Shown here in pieces: positions 7,778-17,066 of a stretch of 64,000 bases of DNA (the stretch's first letter is position 1; each line of letters starts with the position of its first letter). A model generated the notes under the pieces. The model saw only the letters and a program-made list of their open reading frames with translations. It was not told where the DNA came from and did no database searches. The stretch covers positions 1 to 64,000 of the forward strand of contig JAAYNW010000040.1 of NCBI GenBank assembly GCA_012520655.1, written 5' to 3'. This DNA is from Clostridiales bacterium. Lineage in GTDB: Bacteria > Bacillota > Clostridia > Lachnospirales > Lachnospiraceae. The position numbers and the translations under genes were made by a program.

Positions 7778-10000
7778 ATGTTAAAAAATAAAAACATTTG
7801 GAAAAGATTATTTATAGGTGCATTTCTTTGCGGCACACTAACCGGTATATTGTTTTTTTATATAAATATTTTAGATAAAAAATTAAATGATGAAATTATA
7901 AGTGCATTAGAAGAGACTTCCGAACAGAGCGTTGTTATTTTGAATAAGGAAGTAGAAGGAGAATTTACACTTCTGACAGAAGTGGCATACAGATTATCGG
8001 TTAGGGGTGATTTTGATCCTAAGGAAGCAGTTGAGGAACTGCAGAGAATCTCTCAAAGAAATTCCGTAAAAAGGATGGGAATTATTATGCCCGACGGGCA
8101 AGCCTATACAACGGATAATAAAGTCTTGGATCTGCGAGACAGAGAGTTTTTCCAGGATAGTGTGCAAGGAAAAAGAGGAATTTCGGGGCGTCTTCAGGAC
8201 AAGGACAACGGTGAAGATATTGTTGTGTTCAGTATGCCTATTTATGAAGGAGAAAATGTTTGTGCGGTAGTTTTCATGACTTTTAGGCTGGAAGAAATAC
8301 AGAATTTATTTTCAGTTTCTGTTTTTGATGGCGAAGGGTATACCTACGTAATAGAAGAGAATGGAGACATCGTGTTGGATACGACTGTCTCTAAAGGATT
8401 AAGCAATTATGAAAATATTTATTCGGCGTTAAAGGATGCGTCTGTAGACAATAGGGAAGTGGCGCATAAAATGAAGAAAGATCTGGAGAGGGGAGAGAGC
8501 GGATACATCCGTTTTCATAATAAGATAGATAAGTATATGTATTATTCCCCGCTCCAAGCTAAGAGCTGGTATGTCTTGAACGTAGTTCCTGCAGATGTTA
8601 TGGATTCGACCAGAGATTTTATTATGTTTCTGACCTACGCGCTCTGCACCGCACTTGCCGGTATTTTTGCAATTTTTATCTTATATATTATTAAAACGGA
8701 GCAGAGGAAAAAAAAAGAACTATCCAATATTTTATATGTGGACAATGTGACAGGCGGATATTCTTATGCGAGATTTTGTGCGGAAGCGCAGAACTGTCTG
8801 AAGAGCACTACCGGCAATGCGGCATATATTGTAATGGATGTGGATCAGTTTAAAATAGTCAATGAATTGTTCGGTTATGAAAAAGGGGACACTACGCTAT
8901 GTTATATATGGAAGATGTGGAAGAAACATAGCAGAGAAAACGAGATTTATGCAAGGAGAATTGCGGACAAGTTTGTTGCGCTTTGGTATTTTAACAGCCG
9001 GGAAGAACTGGATAAAAGGGTAGAAAGCTTTCTGGATGCCTTGCAGAAAAGCTTTTCGGATACTATCAGCGAATATATATTGAAAGTGTCCCTTGGCATT
9101 TATATAGTAAAAGACAAAAACGAAGATACACAGCATATGCTGAATTATGCCACGATGGCTCATTCTTCCATAAAAGGGCAGGAGGATATACAATACGCAT
9201 TTTATGATGATGATTTTAGGGCGAAGCTTTTACAGGAAAAATTGCTGCGTGATCAGATGAAGCTGGCTTTACAAAATGAGGAATTTACTGTCTATTACCA
9301 GCCCAGATATAGCGTACTGACGAAGAAGCTGGTAGGCGCGGAGGCTTTGGTGCGCTGGAAGAAAGCGGATGGCTCTACTGTTATGCCGGGAAGCTTTATT
9401 CCTTTGGCTGAGAAAAATGGATTTATCAGCCATCTGGATAAGTACATATTTGCGGAAGTATGTAAAAAACAAAAGGAATGGATGAATAAAGGGAAACAAG
9501 CGGTTCCCGTTTCCGTCAATCTATCCAGAAGACATTTGTATGATGACAGCTTTATGGAGGAATATCGGAAGATGGTGGAGGATACTGCGGTGCCTGCAAA
9601 ATACATGCAGCTTGAGCTGACGGAAAGCGCTATGTTTGAGAATCAGGAGGCTTTGTGTCAGATTATTGACAAGCTTCATGCTATGGGATTCAACATATTG
9701 ATGGATGATTTCGGAACGGGATATTCTTCCCTTATGATGTTGAAATCAATTCCTATCGACGTTTTGAAATTGGATAAAAGCTTTGTGGATGATTTCGATG
9801 ATCCGAAAGGGCGGAAAATCATCACCAGCGTTATAGAGCTGGCACAGGCACTGAATATAGAAGTAACGGCCGAAGGAGTGGAAACAAAGGAACAGTATGA
9901 ATTCCTGAGGGAGCTTGGATGCAATACGATTCAAGGGTTCTATTTTGCAAAGCCGATGCCGGATGAAGAATTTGAAAAGCTTTTAGAAGAGCCCACATAA
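7778..10000 (+). CDS. Membrane-bound c-di-GMP phosphodiesterase (Cache sensor, degenerate GGDEF, EAL)
   Basis: 740 aa. Membrane helices at about 10-30 and 283-305 bracket an extracellular Cache-like sensor. A GGDEF-type domain follows (about 315-478), but its signature is replaced by RRIADKF (394-400), so it should not make c-di-GMP. The EAL domain (about 485-738) looks complete: EALVRW (522-527), VSVNLS, ELTES, DDFGTGYSSL, KLDKSFVDD and TAEGVET. The expected activity is hydrolysis of c-di-GMP to pGpG, tuned by an external ligand and possibly by GTP on the dead GGDEF. Start 7778 follows GGAGCGGAGAAG; the open frame extends 59 codons upstream, but that region has no ribosome site. Confidence 0.92.
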   Translation: MLKNKNIWKRLFIGAFLCGTLTGILFFYINILDKKLNDEIISALEETSEQSVVILNKEVEGEFTLLTEVAYRLSVRGDFDPKEAVEELQRISQRNSVKRMGIIMPDGQAYTTDNKVLDLRDREFFQDSVQGKRGISGRLQDKDNGEDIVVFSMPIYEGENVCAVVFMTFRLEEIQNLFSVSVFDGEGYTYVIEENGDIVLDTTVSKGLSNYENIYSALKDASVDNREVAHKMKKDLERGESGYIRFHNKIDKYMYYSPLQAKSWYVLNVVPADVMDSTRDFIMFLTYALCTALAGIFAIFILYIIKTEQRKKKELSNILYVDNVTGGYSYARFCAEAQNCLKSTTGNAAYIVMDVDQFKIVNELFGYEKGDTTLCYIWKMWKKHSRENEIYARRIADKFVALWYFNSREELDKRVESFLDALQKSFSDTISEYILKVSLGIYIVKDKNEDTQHMLNYATMAHSSIKGQEDIQYAFYDDDFRAKLLQEKLLRDQMKLALQNEEFTVYYQPRYSVLTKKLVGAEALVRWKKADGSTVMPGSFIPLAEKNGFISHLDKYIFAEVCKKQKEWMNKGKQAVPVSVNLSRRHLYDDSFMEEYRKMVEDTAVPAKYMQLELTESAMFENQEALCQIIDKLHAMGFNILMDDFGTGYSSLMMLKSIPIDVLKLDKSFVDDFDDPKGRKIITSVIELAQALNIEVTAEGVETKEQYEFLRELGCNTIQGFYFAKPMPDEEFEKLLEEPT

Positions 10001-10069
10001 GGCGTAGAGTGGCGGGTATGTACGATGAGGAGTATGACGTGCGAAGCTGTGCGGGGAGGAAAATAGGAG

Positions 10070-12076
10070 ATGAAGCCACATAAAGAGAAAATAATACCGG
10101 TCGTTTGGCTGGTATTTATAGCGCTGACCGTAGAAATATTTATCTGTAACTTTTCTTTCTGGAAGAGTTTGTGTTACGGAGAAAAAGTGACCTTTAGCAA
10201 TATAGAAATAGAAGGCGGAGACAGAATTGAAGAAGGTTCCGATAAATATATTGTCTCCGATGGGGTACTGACAATACATATACCGGAAGTCAATACGGCA
10301 ATACATAACCTGTTTTTTTCGCTGGAATTTTCCGGAGCTTCCGTGGTTCCTTATATTATAACCCTTACGGATGAGGGGAACTTTTATCCTTATACATTGC
10401 CGGAGAACCAGATAGTATCCGGTATTTCAAAATCTTATTACACCGATCTTCACACTTTTGGTAAAGTCGTGGAACTAACCTTGCAATTTACGTTTTCGCC
10501 GGAAAGTGTTGTAGATATAAAGGGAATCAGTGCTAATATGCATATGCCGTTTGCATTTCATATAGAAAGATTCCTTGTCGTTCTGGGAGCGGTTTTTCTG
10601 CCATATCTGCTGAAAAGGTATTCTGCAAATATGACCGGAAAAAGGCAGGCCGTACTTACGGCGGTGGCCATTCTCTTTCTGATTGGACTTATGTGGAAAG
10701 TGGTTCATGTAAATCCTATATGTATTAATTCTCCGTGGCCTCATCATAAACAGTACCAGGAACTGGCGGAGGTCATGTCCAGGGGTCAGTTCTATCTTGA
10801 TGCGACGGCTTCTGACGGGTTATTGAACGCTGAAAATCCTTACGATACGATTTACCTTCAAGCCAGCAACATAGATTATAAGGCAGATTATTCTTACTAT
10901 GAGGGAAAATACTATGTGTACTTCGGAGTGGTACCGGAGTTGCTTTTCTATTTGCCCTGCTATATGCTGACGGGTCATCAATTTCCTAATTATATGGCAG
11001 TGTATTTATGCTATTGCGGATTTATATTGGCAGCATTCGCATTATATAGAGAGATCATTAGAAGGTGGTTTCCGCAGACCCCGTTTTCCTTGTATTTATT
11101 GATCAGCATAATGACAGTATGCTGCGGCAATTATTTAGCGGTGGCTATCCGGCCGGATTTATATCATACGCCGATTATGGCGGCAACCATGTTTACTGTG
11201 GGAGGGCTATGGCTGTGGATAAAAGGAAAATATGCGGAAGGAAACCGAAAGAGAGTATGCTTTTTCCTTGGATCCGCATGCATGGCGCTGGTAGCGGGAT
11301 GCCGTCCGCAGATGCTTCTTTTTTCTTTTCTCGCCGTTGCGTTATTCCGGGAGGAAGTGATAAAAAGAAGGGAATTGTTTTCAAGGCGCGCGCTGTGGGA
11401 TACGGTATGTATATGTCTTCCATATGTAGTCGTAGCAGTGGGTATTATGTATTATAATGCGGCAAGATTCGGTTCGCCTTTTGACTTTGGTGCTACTTAC
11501 AGTCTGACCAGCAACGATATGACGAAGCGGAGTTTTAATGTAGCCCAAACGGTGCTTGGCATTTGGTACTATTTCTTACAGCCACCGCTTATCGGGAGCG
11601 ATTTCCCGTTTTTACAGGCGAATCAGTTAGAGTCTTCTTATATGGGAAAGCTTAATTCGGAATATATCTATGGAGGTATTCTTGCCTGCAATGTATTTAC
11701 TTGGGTCGTTGTATTTATTAAAAAAGGAAAAACGGTGTTGGAGCAAAAAGGAATCTATGCTTTTGTCCTTATGAATATATTTATCTCACTTATAATCGGC
11801 ATTGTAGATGTAAACGGAGCAGGAATTCTGCAACGTTATATGGCGGATATGATATGGGGATTATGGTTTGCGGCGGCGCTCATGATGCTTTATTTAGTGG
11901 AATGGAAAAAAAACAACAGGTATTACCATATGCTGTTAAACGGGCTTGTCATTATCTTTTTTCTTCAATCCGCATATGGTTTGGGTATAGTATTCGGTAA
12001 TGGGGATTTAAGTGTAAATGTAAGAACCTCTAATCCGGAACTGTACTATAAAATAAAATCTTTGCTTATGTTTTAG
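10070..12076 (+). CDS. Multi-spanning membrane protein, GT-C glycosyltransferase-like
   Basis: 668 aa. One N-terminal helix (about 10-30) is followed by a beta-rich external segment to about residue 165, then about ten membrane helices. After the second helix comes a loop containing HHKQYQELAEVMSRGQFYLD, then NPYD and YYEGKYYVYFGVVPELLFYLP. This pattern (acidic or His/Gln loop, NPYD, GKYYxYFG) resembles GT-C enzymes that use polyprenyl-phosphate sugars, but the exact family and donor are unknown to me. GGAGGAAAATAGGAG precedes the start. It lies 69 bp after the EAL gene and may share its transcript. Confidence 0.65.
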   Translation: MKPHKEKIIPVVWLVFIALTVEIFICNFSFWKSLCYGEKVTFSNIEIEGGDRIEEGSDKYIVSDGVLTIHIPEVNTAIHNLFFSLEFSGASVVPYIITLTDEGNFYPYTLPENQIVSGISKSYYTDLHTFGKVVELTLQFTFSPESVVDIKGISANMHMPFAFHIERFLVVLGAVFLPYLLKRYSANMTGKRQAVLTAVAILFLIGLMWKVVHVNPICINSPWPHHKQYQELAEVMSRGQFYLDATASDGLLNAENPYDTIYLQASNIDYKADYSYYEGKYYVYFGVVPELLFYLPCYMLTGHQFPNYMAVYLCYCGFILAAFALYREIIRRWFPQTPFSLYLLISIMTVCCGNYLAVAIRPDLYHTPIMAATMFTVGGLWLWIKGKYAEGNRKRVCFFLGSACMALVAGCRPQMLLFSFLAVALFREEVIKRRELFSRRALWDTVCICLPYVVVAVGIMYYNAARFGSPFDFGATYSLTSNDMTKRSFNVAQTVLGIWYYFLQPPLIGSDFPFLQANQLESSYMGKLNSEYIYGGILACNVFTWVVVFIKKGKTVLEQKGIYAFVLMNIFISLIIGIVDVNGAGILQRYMADMIWGLWFAAALMMLYLVEWKKNNRYYHMLLNGLVIIFFLQSAYGLGIVFGNGDLSVNVRTSNPELYYKIKSLLMF

Positions 12077-12145
12077 TAGACAATACATTGTAAGCCGTGT
12101 TATAGTTGTTCTATAACTATACGCAGATGAATTATATGAATTGTG

Positions 12146-12187
12146 AACCTATCTATTGGAGAATTAAATCCGTTAGATAGGTTTTTT
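12146..12187 (+). terminator. Terminator after the GT-C-like gene
   Basis: AACCTATCTA / TAGATAGGTT arms with an 18-base loop, then a run of six T. A further inverted repeat (GTTATAG-TTGTT-CTATAAC, 12099-12117) lies just upstream. Confidence 0.75.
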
Positions 12188-12236
12188 ATGCATTAATGCA
12201 GTAAATAACAAATAATTCAGGAGGTCTATGTATATT

Positions 12237-14420
12237 ATGAAACGATATAAACGGCTTGTAATCGGCGGATGTCTTTTTATCTCTTTGCTCATATGCGTCC
12301 CGCCGTCACATGTAATGGCAGAGGAAGAGGAAAGTGTGACAAAAGAAATTCATCACATACATATGGGAAATGAAAGAGAAGGCGGCGGATGCTACAAAAA
12401 GTCGGTAAAACACAAGCATACGGGAAACGCGGGAGAAGAAGGCGGTTGCTATAAAATGCCGATTTACCATATTCATACGGGTGATAGTGTTAAGGGAGGC
12501 GGCTGCTTTGGACAAGCGGTCTATCATATGCACGACGGCAACCCGTCGACGGGCGGTACTTGCTATACGATTCCGGTAAGGCATGCGCATAGCGGAACAT
12601 CGTCTGCAGGAGGCGGGTGTTATCAGGTTCCGGTCTACCATGTGCATGCAGGCAATACAGAGAGCGGAGGTGCATGTTATGAACCAATCTATCATCAGCA
12701 TACAGCTGCTTGTTACGTAACAGAAAAATGCACTATGGAATATATGGGTGGACTACGTCTCATACGGACAGAGAATGCCTACTGCGGACATCATGGGAAT
12801 ACGCAATTTGCGGAAATAGTTGCACAGTATTATCATTCCGCGTGCGGTGCAGGAACCGAGGAAACTTCTCACTACCTGTGTTGGACATGTAACCATCTTA
12901 ATATAATTCATGATTATCAAAAGCTAATATGTACAAAAACGGATAATACAATAGAAGGCTATCGGCTTACCTGTCCCAAAGGGGAACAAACTGTGGATGT
13001 ATGGCAGCTTGGATGCGGCAGGACCGGGGAGACGGTAGAGAAGTATGAGAGCAGCTGTACAAAAACGGAAAAAAGCATAGACTCTTATATAAGAAACTGC
13101 GGAAAAAATGAAAAATCAGTGGATGCTTATGCCGTTAACTGCGGGAATACGGAAGAAACTATAGAATATTATGCGAAAAACTGCGGGAAAGAAGAGGAAG
13201 TAGCTTATGCGCGATTATATATAATTAATCGCAACGTTGGGTGGACCGCGGATAGCAAGGTTCTGGAGGCTGTTTGCACGGAAATAAACGGGGGAAAGTT
13301 CCTGCAGTTTAAAGAACCGGCATTTCAGTGGGAAAAGGACGGAACAAAAATAGAAAGTGCAAACGGTTCACAAATTACAATAAAAGAAAACGGCACCTAC
13401 ACGGTTAGGCTTCAAGTATATAATGAAGACATTCCTGCCACCGAGAGCAACATATCTATATCAGTAGAAAGGATAGACAAGACAGCGCCTGTTATAGAAG
13501 CTGCCGGCTATGACAGCAAGACACATATGGTGAGCATAACAGCCAAGGACGTGCAGCCTGACGGGAGCGAAGGCAGCGGTCTTGCCAAGGAAGCATATTC
13601 CTTTGACGGAGGAAAGACATGGAGCGAAGAAAGTCAGAAAAAGATTGACACAGAAGGAAACATTACGGTTGTTGTCAGAGATGTATGCGGGAATACCGAA
13701 CGGAGGGAACTCATCATTCAGAATGGTGAAAAGGAAAGTGAAAAAGACGATACAAAGGAGGAAAACGGAGGCGGAGAACAGAAAGGAAAAGAAGGCGATA
13801 ATAGCACGGCAGTAACAGTAGAGAAAGATAAGAATATGGAAAAGGATAAGAAACAGGGAGAAGATTCTGAAACAAAGATAAAAGAGAAAACGACCTTGCC
13901 CAAAAAGAATATTCGAAGTGGCCGAAAAGTGCCTTTAGTGTTAAAGGAAGAAAAGGCTCCGATTAAACAGCATAAAGCAGAAAAAAGGGTGGAAGTACCC
14001 AAAACGCTTGCGGCAGCTTCGGAATCGGAAAAAATACCGATTCAAAGGATAAGCGAGAACAAGGAATCCGTACCTATTATTAAGGCGGCAGCTTTTACAT
14101 TGGGAAGCGTGATAAGTGTCGCAGCAATTATCTGGATAATTTATCTCCTGTTCGGAACTATAAGAGTATATCATAATGGCGGAGATGGGAAACAGCATTA
14201 TGCAGGCAGCTGCATCGTGAAGAAGAAGGAGGGATTCTTCGAGGTAACTATTCCGCTTATGATGCTGGAACAATCGGTAACAGGCCAATATTGTCTAAGA
14301 CCCGGATGCCTGTTTATCGGAAGAAATAAAGGGAAAGAACTGATTGTAAAGGCAGGAGACCAAAAGTTATCCGTTTGGATCGATAAAGAAATACCTCTCA
14401 GACTGCCAACATATGTATAA
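12237..14420 (+). CDS. Surface protein with His-x-His/GGGCY and 14-residue Cys repeats
   Basis: 727 aa, function unknown. A signal peptide (about 1-28) is followed by seven units of about 19-20 residues (39-160), each carrying HxH-x-G and most a GGxCY: HHIHMG, KHKHTG, YHIHTG, YHMHDG, RHAHSG, YHVHAG, YHQHTA. More Cys/His follow (CGHHG, CWTC). Cys residues then recur exactly every 14 positions at 232, 246, 260, 274, 288, 302 and 316, with the pattern C-x-K/R-x-E-x-T/S-V/I-x-x-Y. Two Ig-like segments (about 325-510), a Lys/Glu-rich linker (510-610), one membrane helix (about 616-639) and an 88-residue cytoplasmic beta-rich tail follow. The His/Cys spacing suggests metal binding or disulphide cross-linking. 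The start is ATG 12237 (12 bases after AGGAGG) because ATG 12228 is only three bases from it. Confidence 0.8.
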   Translation: MKRYKRLVIGGCLFISLLICVPPSHVMAEEEESVTKEIHHIHMGNEREGGGCYKKSVKHKHTGNAGEEGGCYKMPIYHIHTGDSVKGGGCFGQAVYHMHDGNPSTGGTCYTIPVRHAHSGTSSAGGGCYQVPVYHVHAGNTESGGACYEPIYHQHTAACYVTEKCTMEYMGGLRLIRTENAYCGHHGNTQFAEIVAQYYHSACGAGTEETSHYLCWTCNHLNIIHDYQKLICTKTDNTIEGYRLTCPKGEQTVDVWQLGCGRTGETVEKYESSCTKTEKSIDSYIRNCGKNEKSVDAYAVNCGNTEETIEYYAKNCGKEEEVAYARLYIINRNVGWTADSKVLEAVCTEINGGKFLQFKEPAFQWEKDGTKIESANGSQITIKENGTYTVRLQVYNEDIPATESNISISVERIDKTAPVIEAAGYDSKTHMVSITAKDVQPDGSEGSGLAKEAYSFDGGKTWSEESQKKIDTEGNITVVVRDVCGNTERRELIIQNGEKESEKDDTKEENGGGEQKGKEGDNSTAVTVEKDKNMEKDKKQGEDSETKIKEKTTLPKKNIRSGRKVPLVLKEEKAPIKQHKAEKRVEVPKTLAAASESEKIPIQRISENKESVPIIKAAAFTLGSVISVAAIIWIIYLLFGTIRVYHNGGDGKQHYAGSCIVKKKEGFFEVTIPLMMLEQSVTGQYCLRPGCLFIGRNKGKELIVKAGDQKLSVWIDKEIPLRLPTYV

Positions 14421-14456
14421 AAATACAAAAAAAACATGAAATCCGTATATTAATTA

Positions 14457-14485
14457 TTGATTTTAGAGAATGAACATGCTATGCT
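14457..14485 (+). promoter_or_regulatory. Sigma-A promoter of the amino-acid ABC operon
   Basis: TTGATT, exactly 17 bases, TATGCT; about 70 bases before the binding-protein start. Confidence 0.7.
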
Positions 14486-14557
14486 GACGTATAGTTAAAG
14501 TGAATACGTATCTGCAATGAGTAGTTTGCAGACTACGAGAAAGACGAGGTTATTATT

Positions 14558-15427
14558 ATGAAAAAATTGATGGCAGCAATGATGGCAGCAGTGTTAAGCA
14601 TGTCACTTTTGACAGCATGTGGAAGTGCGGCAGAAGAAACGGCTCCGGCTGAGACAGCGACGGAGACAACAGAAGAAACGACTACAGCTGAATTAACTAC
14701 AGAAGAAGAGGCAGCTCCTGCGGAAGAAGCGGCAGCGGAGTCCTCCGCTTTGGCAGACGGCGTGCTTAATGTAGGAACGAATGCAGAATTCCCTCCTTTC
14801 GAATACGTAAATGATAACGGTGAACCGGACGGATTCGATATAGCTTTAATCAAAGCGATAGGTGAAAAACTCGGTGTTGAAGTTCAGGTCGACAATATGG
14901 AATTCGCTTCCTTAATTTCTTCGATAGGAAGTAAAATAGATGTTTCTATCGCAGGTATGACAGTAACCGATGAAAGAAAAGAAAGCGTTGATTTCTCCAA
15001 TTCTTATTACAATGCTGTTCAGTATGTGATTTTACCGGAAGGTTCCGAGATTGCAACTGCGGACGATTTAAAAGGAAAAGCAATTGGTGTACAGCTTGGT
15101 ACGACCGGGGATTTTATAGCAGAAGAGATTGAAGATGCGACAACATCTCAATATAATAAAGCGGTAGATGCGGTTAATGATCTGGCAAACGGAAGACTGG
15201 ATTGTGTTATTATAGATAAGAATCCTGCCATGGTATTCGAAGCCAAATTCGAAGGTAAGGTAGCAGCTGTAGACGGCGCACAGTTCGGTTTTGAGCCGGA
15301 AGATTATGCAATTGCTATTCCGAAAGGCGATACCGCACTTGCCGATCAAATCAATACTGCATTGCAGGAATTAATAGATGACGGTACATTCGATTCATTG
15401 GTCAGCCAATACATAGAAGAAAACTAA
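14558..15427 (+). CDS. Polar amino-acid ABC transporter, substrate-binding lipoprotein
   Basis: 289-aa lipoprotein. The signal peptide ends in the lipobox LLTAC (Cys21), where the mature protein would be lipidated. A Thr/Glu/Ala-rich linker (about 25-65) precedes a bilobal SBP_bac_3 domain with the family start LNVGTNAEFPPFEYV, then GFDIALIKAIGEKLG, SIAGMTVTDERK and GVQLGTTGDFIAEE. This group binds polar or basic amino acids, but the specific one cannot be read from sequence. First gene of a binding protein-permease-ATPase operon with its own promoter; a GAGG site precedes the start. Confidence 0.93.
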   Translation: MKKLMAAMMAAVLSMSLLTACGSAAEETAPAETATETTEETTTAELTTEEEAAPAEEAAAESSALADGVLNVGTNAEFPPFEYVNDNGEPDGFDIALIKAIGEKLGVEVQVDNMEFASLISSIGSKIDVSIAGMTVTDERKESVDFSNSYYNAVQYVILPEGSEIATADDLKGKAIGVQLGTTGDFIAEEIEDATTSQYNKAVDAVNDLANGRLDCVIIDKNPAMVFEAKFEGKVAAVDGAQFGFEPEDYAIAIPKGDTALADQINTALQELIDDGTFDSLVSQYIEEN

Positions 15428-15461
15428 TGTATCGGATTGACGGCAGTTATTGTGAATTCTG

Positions 15462-15488
15462 GAGGATAGCGGATATTCTGCTATCCTC
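15462..15488 (+). promoter_or_regulatory. Intercistronic hairpin
   Basis: GAGGATAGC / GCTATCCTC, a perfect 9-bp stem with a 9-base loop between the binding-protein and permease genes. The following bases (ATTAAAATATT) are a poor T-tract, so it more likely protects the upstream mRNA end or partly attenuates, giving more binding protein than permease. Confidence 0.55.
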
Positions 15489-15551
15489 ATTAAAATATTG
15501 AGTGGGTTTGAAAGAGAAAGAAATATCCGATAGGAAAGGATACGAAAAGAT

Positions 15552-16253
15552 ATGCAGGCATGGTTCGAGAAGTCAGCCAAAATGTTCGAGGCGGCATTTA
15601 TTACCGGAGACCGGTGGAAACTATATTTGAACGGATTGGGAGTTACGCTGGAAATCGCTTTTTTTGCAGCCATACTCGGTATGATTATTGGTACGCTGCT
15701 CGCTTTTATGAAGCTGTCGTCCAGAAGAAATGGAAAGAAAACAATATTGGCGGTGATTGCCAATATTTATATAGATATTATCAGAGGAACGCCTTCGGTG
15801 CTCCAGCTTATGATTATGTGGTTTATTATATTTGCCAATAGTAAAAATGGCGTAATAGTTGCCATTTTATCTTTCGGAATTAACAGCGGAGCTTATGTGG
15901 CGGAGATCGTGCGCGCAGGAATTCTGGCCGTAGATAACGGGCAGATGGAGGCAGGGCGTTCACTTGGCCTATCGAAAGCACAGACGATGATACACATTAT
16001 CATTCCCCAGGCGGTAAAAAATGTACTTCCCCCTATAGGAAATGAATTTATTGTGCTGTTAAAGGAGACGGCAATTGTCGGTTATGTAAGCTTGACTGAT
16101 TTGACTCGCGCTGCCAATCAGATTGCATCCAGAACATACGAAGCATTTATGCCTCTTATAGGTGCAGCGGTCATTTACTTCATTGTAATTAAGATATTGA
16201 CAATTTTGCTTGCAAAATTTGAGAGGAGGCTGCGTAAGAGTGATAATCGTTAA
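15552..16253 (+). CDS. Amino-acid ABC transporter permease (HisM/GlnP type)
   Basis: 233-aa inner-membrane permease of the His/Glu/Gln/Arg family. About five helices are visible, and the EAA loop that docks the ATPase reads [29 protein letters not shown] in its centre (about residues 134-162; shown in part: [12 protein letters not shown]). AGGAAAGG lies upstream of the start. A single permease gene implies a homodimer in the transporter. Its 3' end overlaps the ATPase gene by 14 bases. Confidence 0.93.
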   Translation: MQAWFEKSAKMFEAAFITGDRWKLYLNGLGVTLEIAFFAAILGMIIGTLLAFMKLSSRRNGKKTILAVIANIYIDIIRGTPSVLQLMIMWFIIFANSKNGVIVAILSFGINSGAYVAEIVRAGILAVDNGQMEAGRSLGLSKAQTMIHIIIPQAVKNVLPPIGNEFIVLLKETAIVGYVSLTDLTRAANQIASRTYEAFMPLIGAAVIYFIVIKILTILLAKFERRLRKSDNR

Positions 16254-16962
16254 GGATCTTCATAAAAAATTTGAGAATAATCACGTTCTCAGAGGTGTGA
16301 ACTATCATGTGCACCAAGGGGAAAAAATAGTAGTAATCGGACCGTCCGGTTCGGGGAAAAGTACTTTTTTGCGCTGCATGAACCTGTTGGAAGTTCCCAC
16401 GAGCGGAGAAATATGGTTTGATGGAGTAAATATTACCGATCCGAAGACCGATATAGATAAAGTAAGAGAGCATATGGGCATGGTATTTCAGAATTTTAAT
16501 TTATTTAATAATCTGACAATTATGAATAATATCACCCTTGCTCCTGTTAAATTAAAGCTGATGAATAAAGAGGAAGCTTGCGAAAATGCGCTGAAGCTTT
16601 TAGAGAGGGTAGGATTATCGGAAAAAGCGGACGCTTATCCAAGCCAGCTTTCGGGCGGACAGAAGCAGAGAGTTGCAATCGTCCGTTCCCTCGCTATGAA
16701 TCCGAGGGTAATGCTTTTTGATGAACCTACTTCCGCACTGGACCCCGAGATGGTCGGAGAGGTTCTGGATGTTATGAAAGGACTTGCCGAGAGCGGTATG
16801 ACGATGGTAGTTGTGACTCATGAAATGGGATTCGCAAGAGAAGTGGGAACGAAAGTCCTCTTCATGGATGAAGGGGTAATTATGGAAGAAAACACGCCTC
16901 AGGAATTTTTTAATCATCCGAAGAGTCCGAGATTGCAGGAATTTCTGTCAAAGGTGCTGTAG
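16240..16962 (+). CDS. Amino-acid ABC transporter ATP-binding protein (GlnQ type)
   Basis: 240-aa ATPase with all motifs: Walker [11 protein letters not shown]-loop MVFQNFNLF, signature LSGGQKQR, Walker [14 protein letters not shown] and H-loop VVTHE. I choose a GTG start at 16240 because GAGGAGG lies just upstream and the protein then begins [11 protein letters not shown], as in relatives; an ATG at 16210 would add ten residues with no ribosome site. It energises import of the amino acid captured by the upstream lipoprotein. Confidence 0.94.
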   Translation: MIIVKDLHKKFENNHVLRGVNYHVHQGEKIVVIGPSGSGKSTFLRCMNLLEVPTSGEIWFDGVNITDPKTDIDKVREHMGMVFQNFNLFNNLTIMNNITLAPVKLKLMNKEEACENALKLLERVGLSEKADAYPSQLSGGQKQRVAIVRSLAMNPRVMLFDEPTSALDPEMVGEVLDVMKGLAESGMTMVVVTHEMGFAREVGTKVLFMDEGVIMEENTPQEFFNHPKSPRLQEFLSKVL

Positions 16963-16980
16963 CGATATAGTTAATGAGGC

Positions 16981-17037
16981 TTACGCCCGGAAAAAGGATG
17001 TATGAAGAAGATTCATCGTGCATTTTTCCGGGCGTAA
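16981..17037. repeat. Long inverted repeat between ABC and glycosyltransferase genes
   Basis: Perfect 15-bp arms (TTACGCCCGGAAAAA at 16981-16995, TTTTTCCGGGCGTAA at 17023-17037), with a further GATG/CATC pairing inside. There is no T-run after the hairpin, so it is not a standard + strand terminator. It could be a symmetric terminator or stabilising structure between the two units. Confidence 0.6.
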
Positions 17038-17066
17038 ATCTTAAATTAAATTTAGGAGGAACTTCA

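Noticed and set aside
9167..9193. The degenerate GGDEF domain as a diguanylate cyclase
   Set aside because: The GGDEF signature is replaced by IADKF, so synthesis is unlikely.
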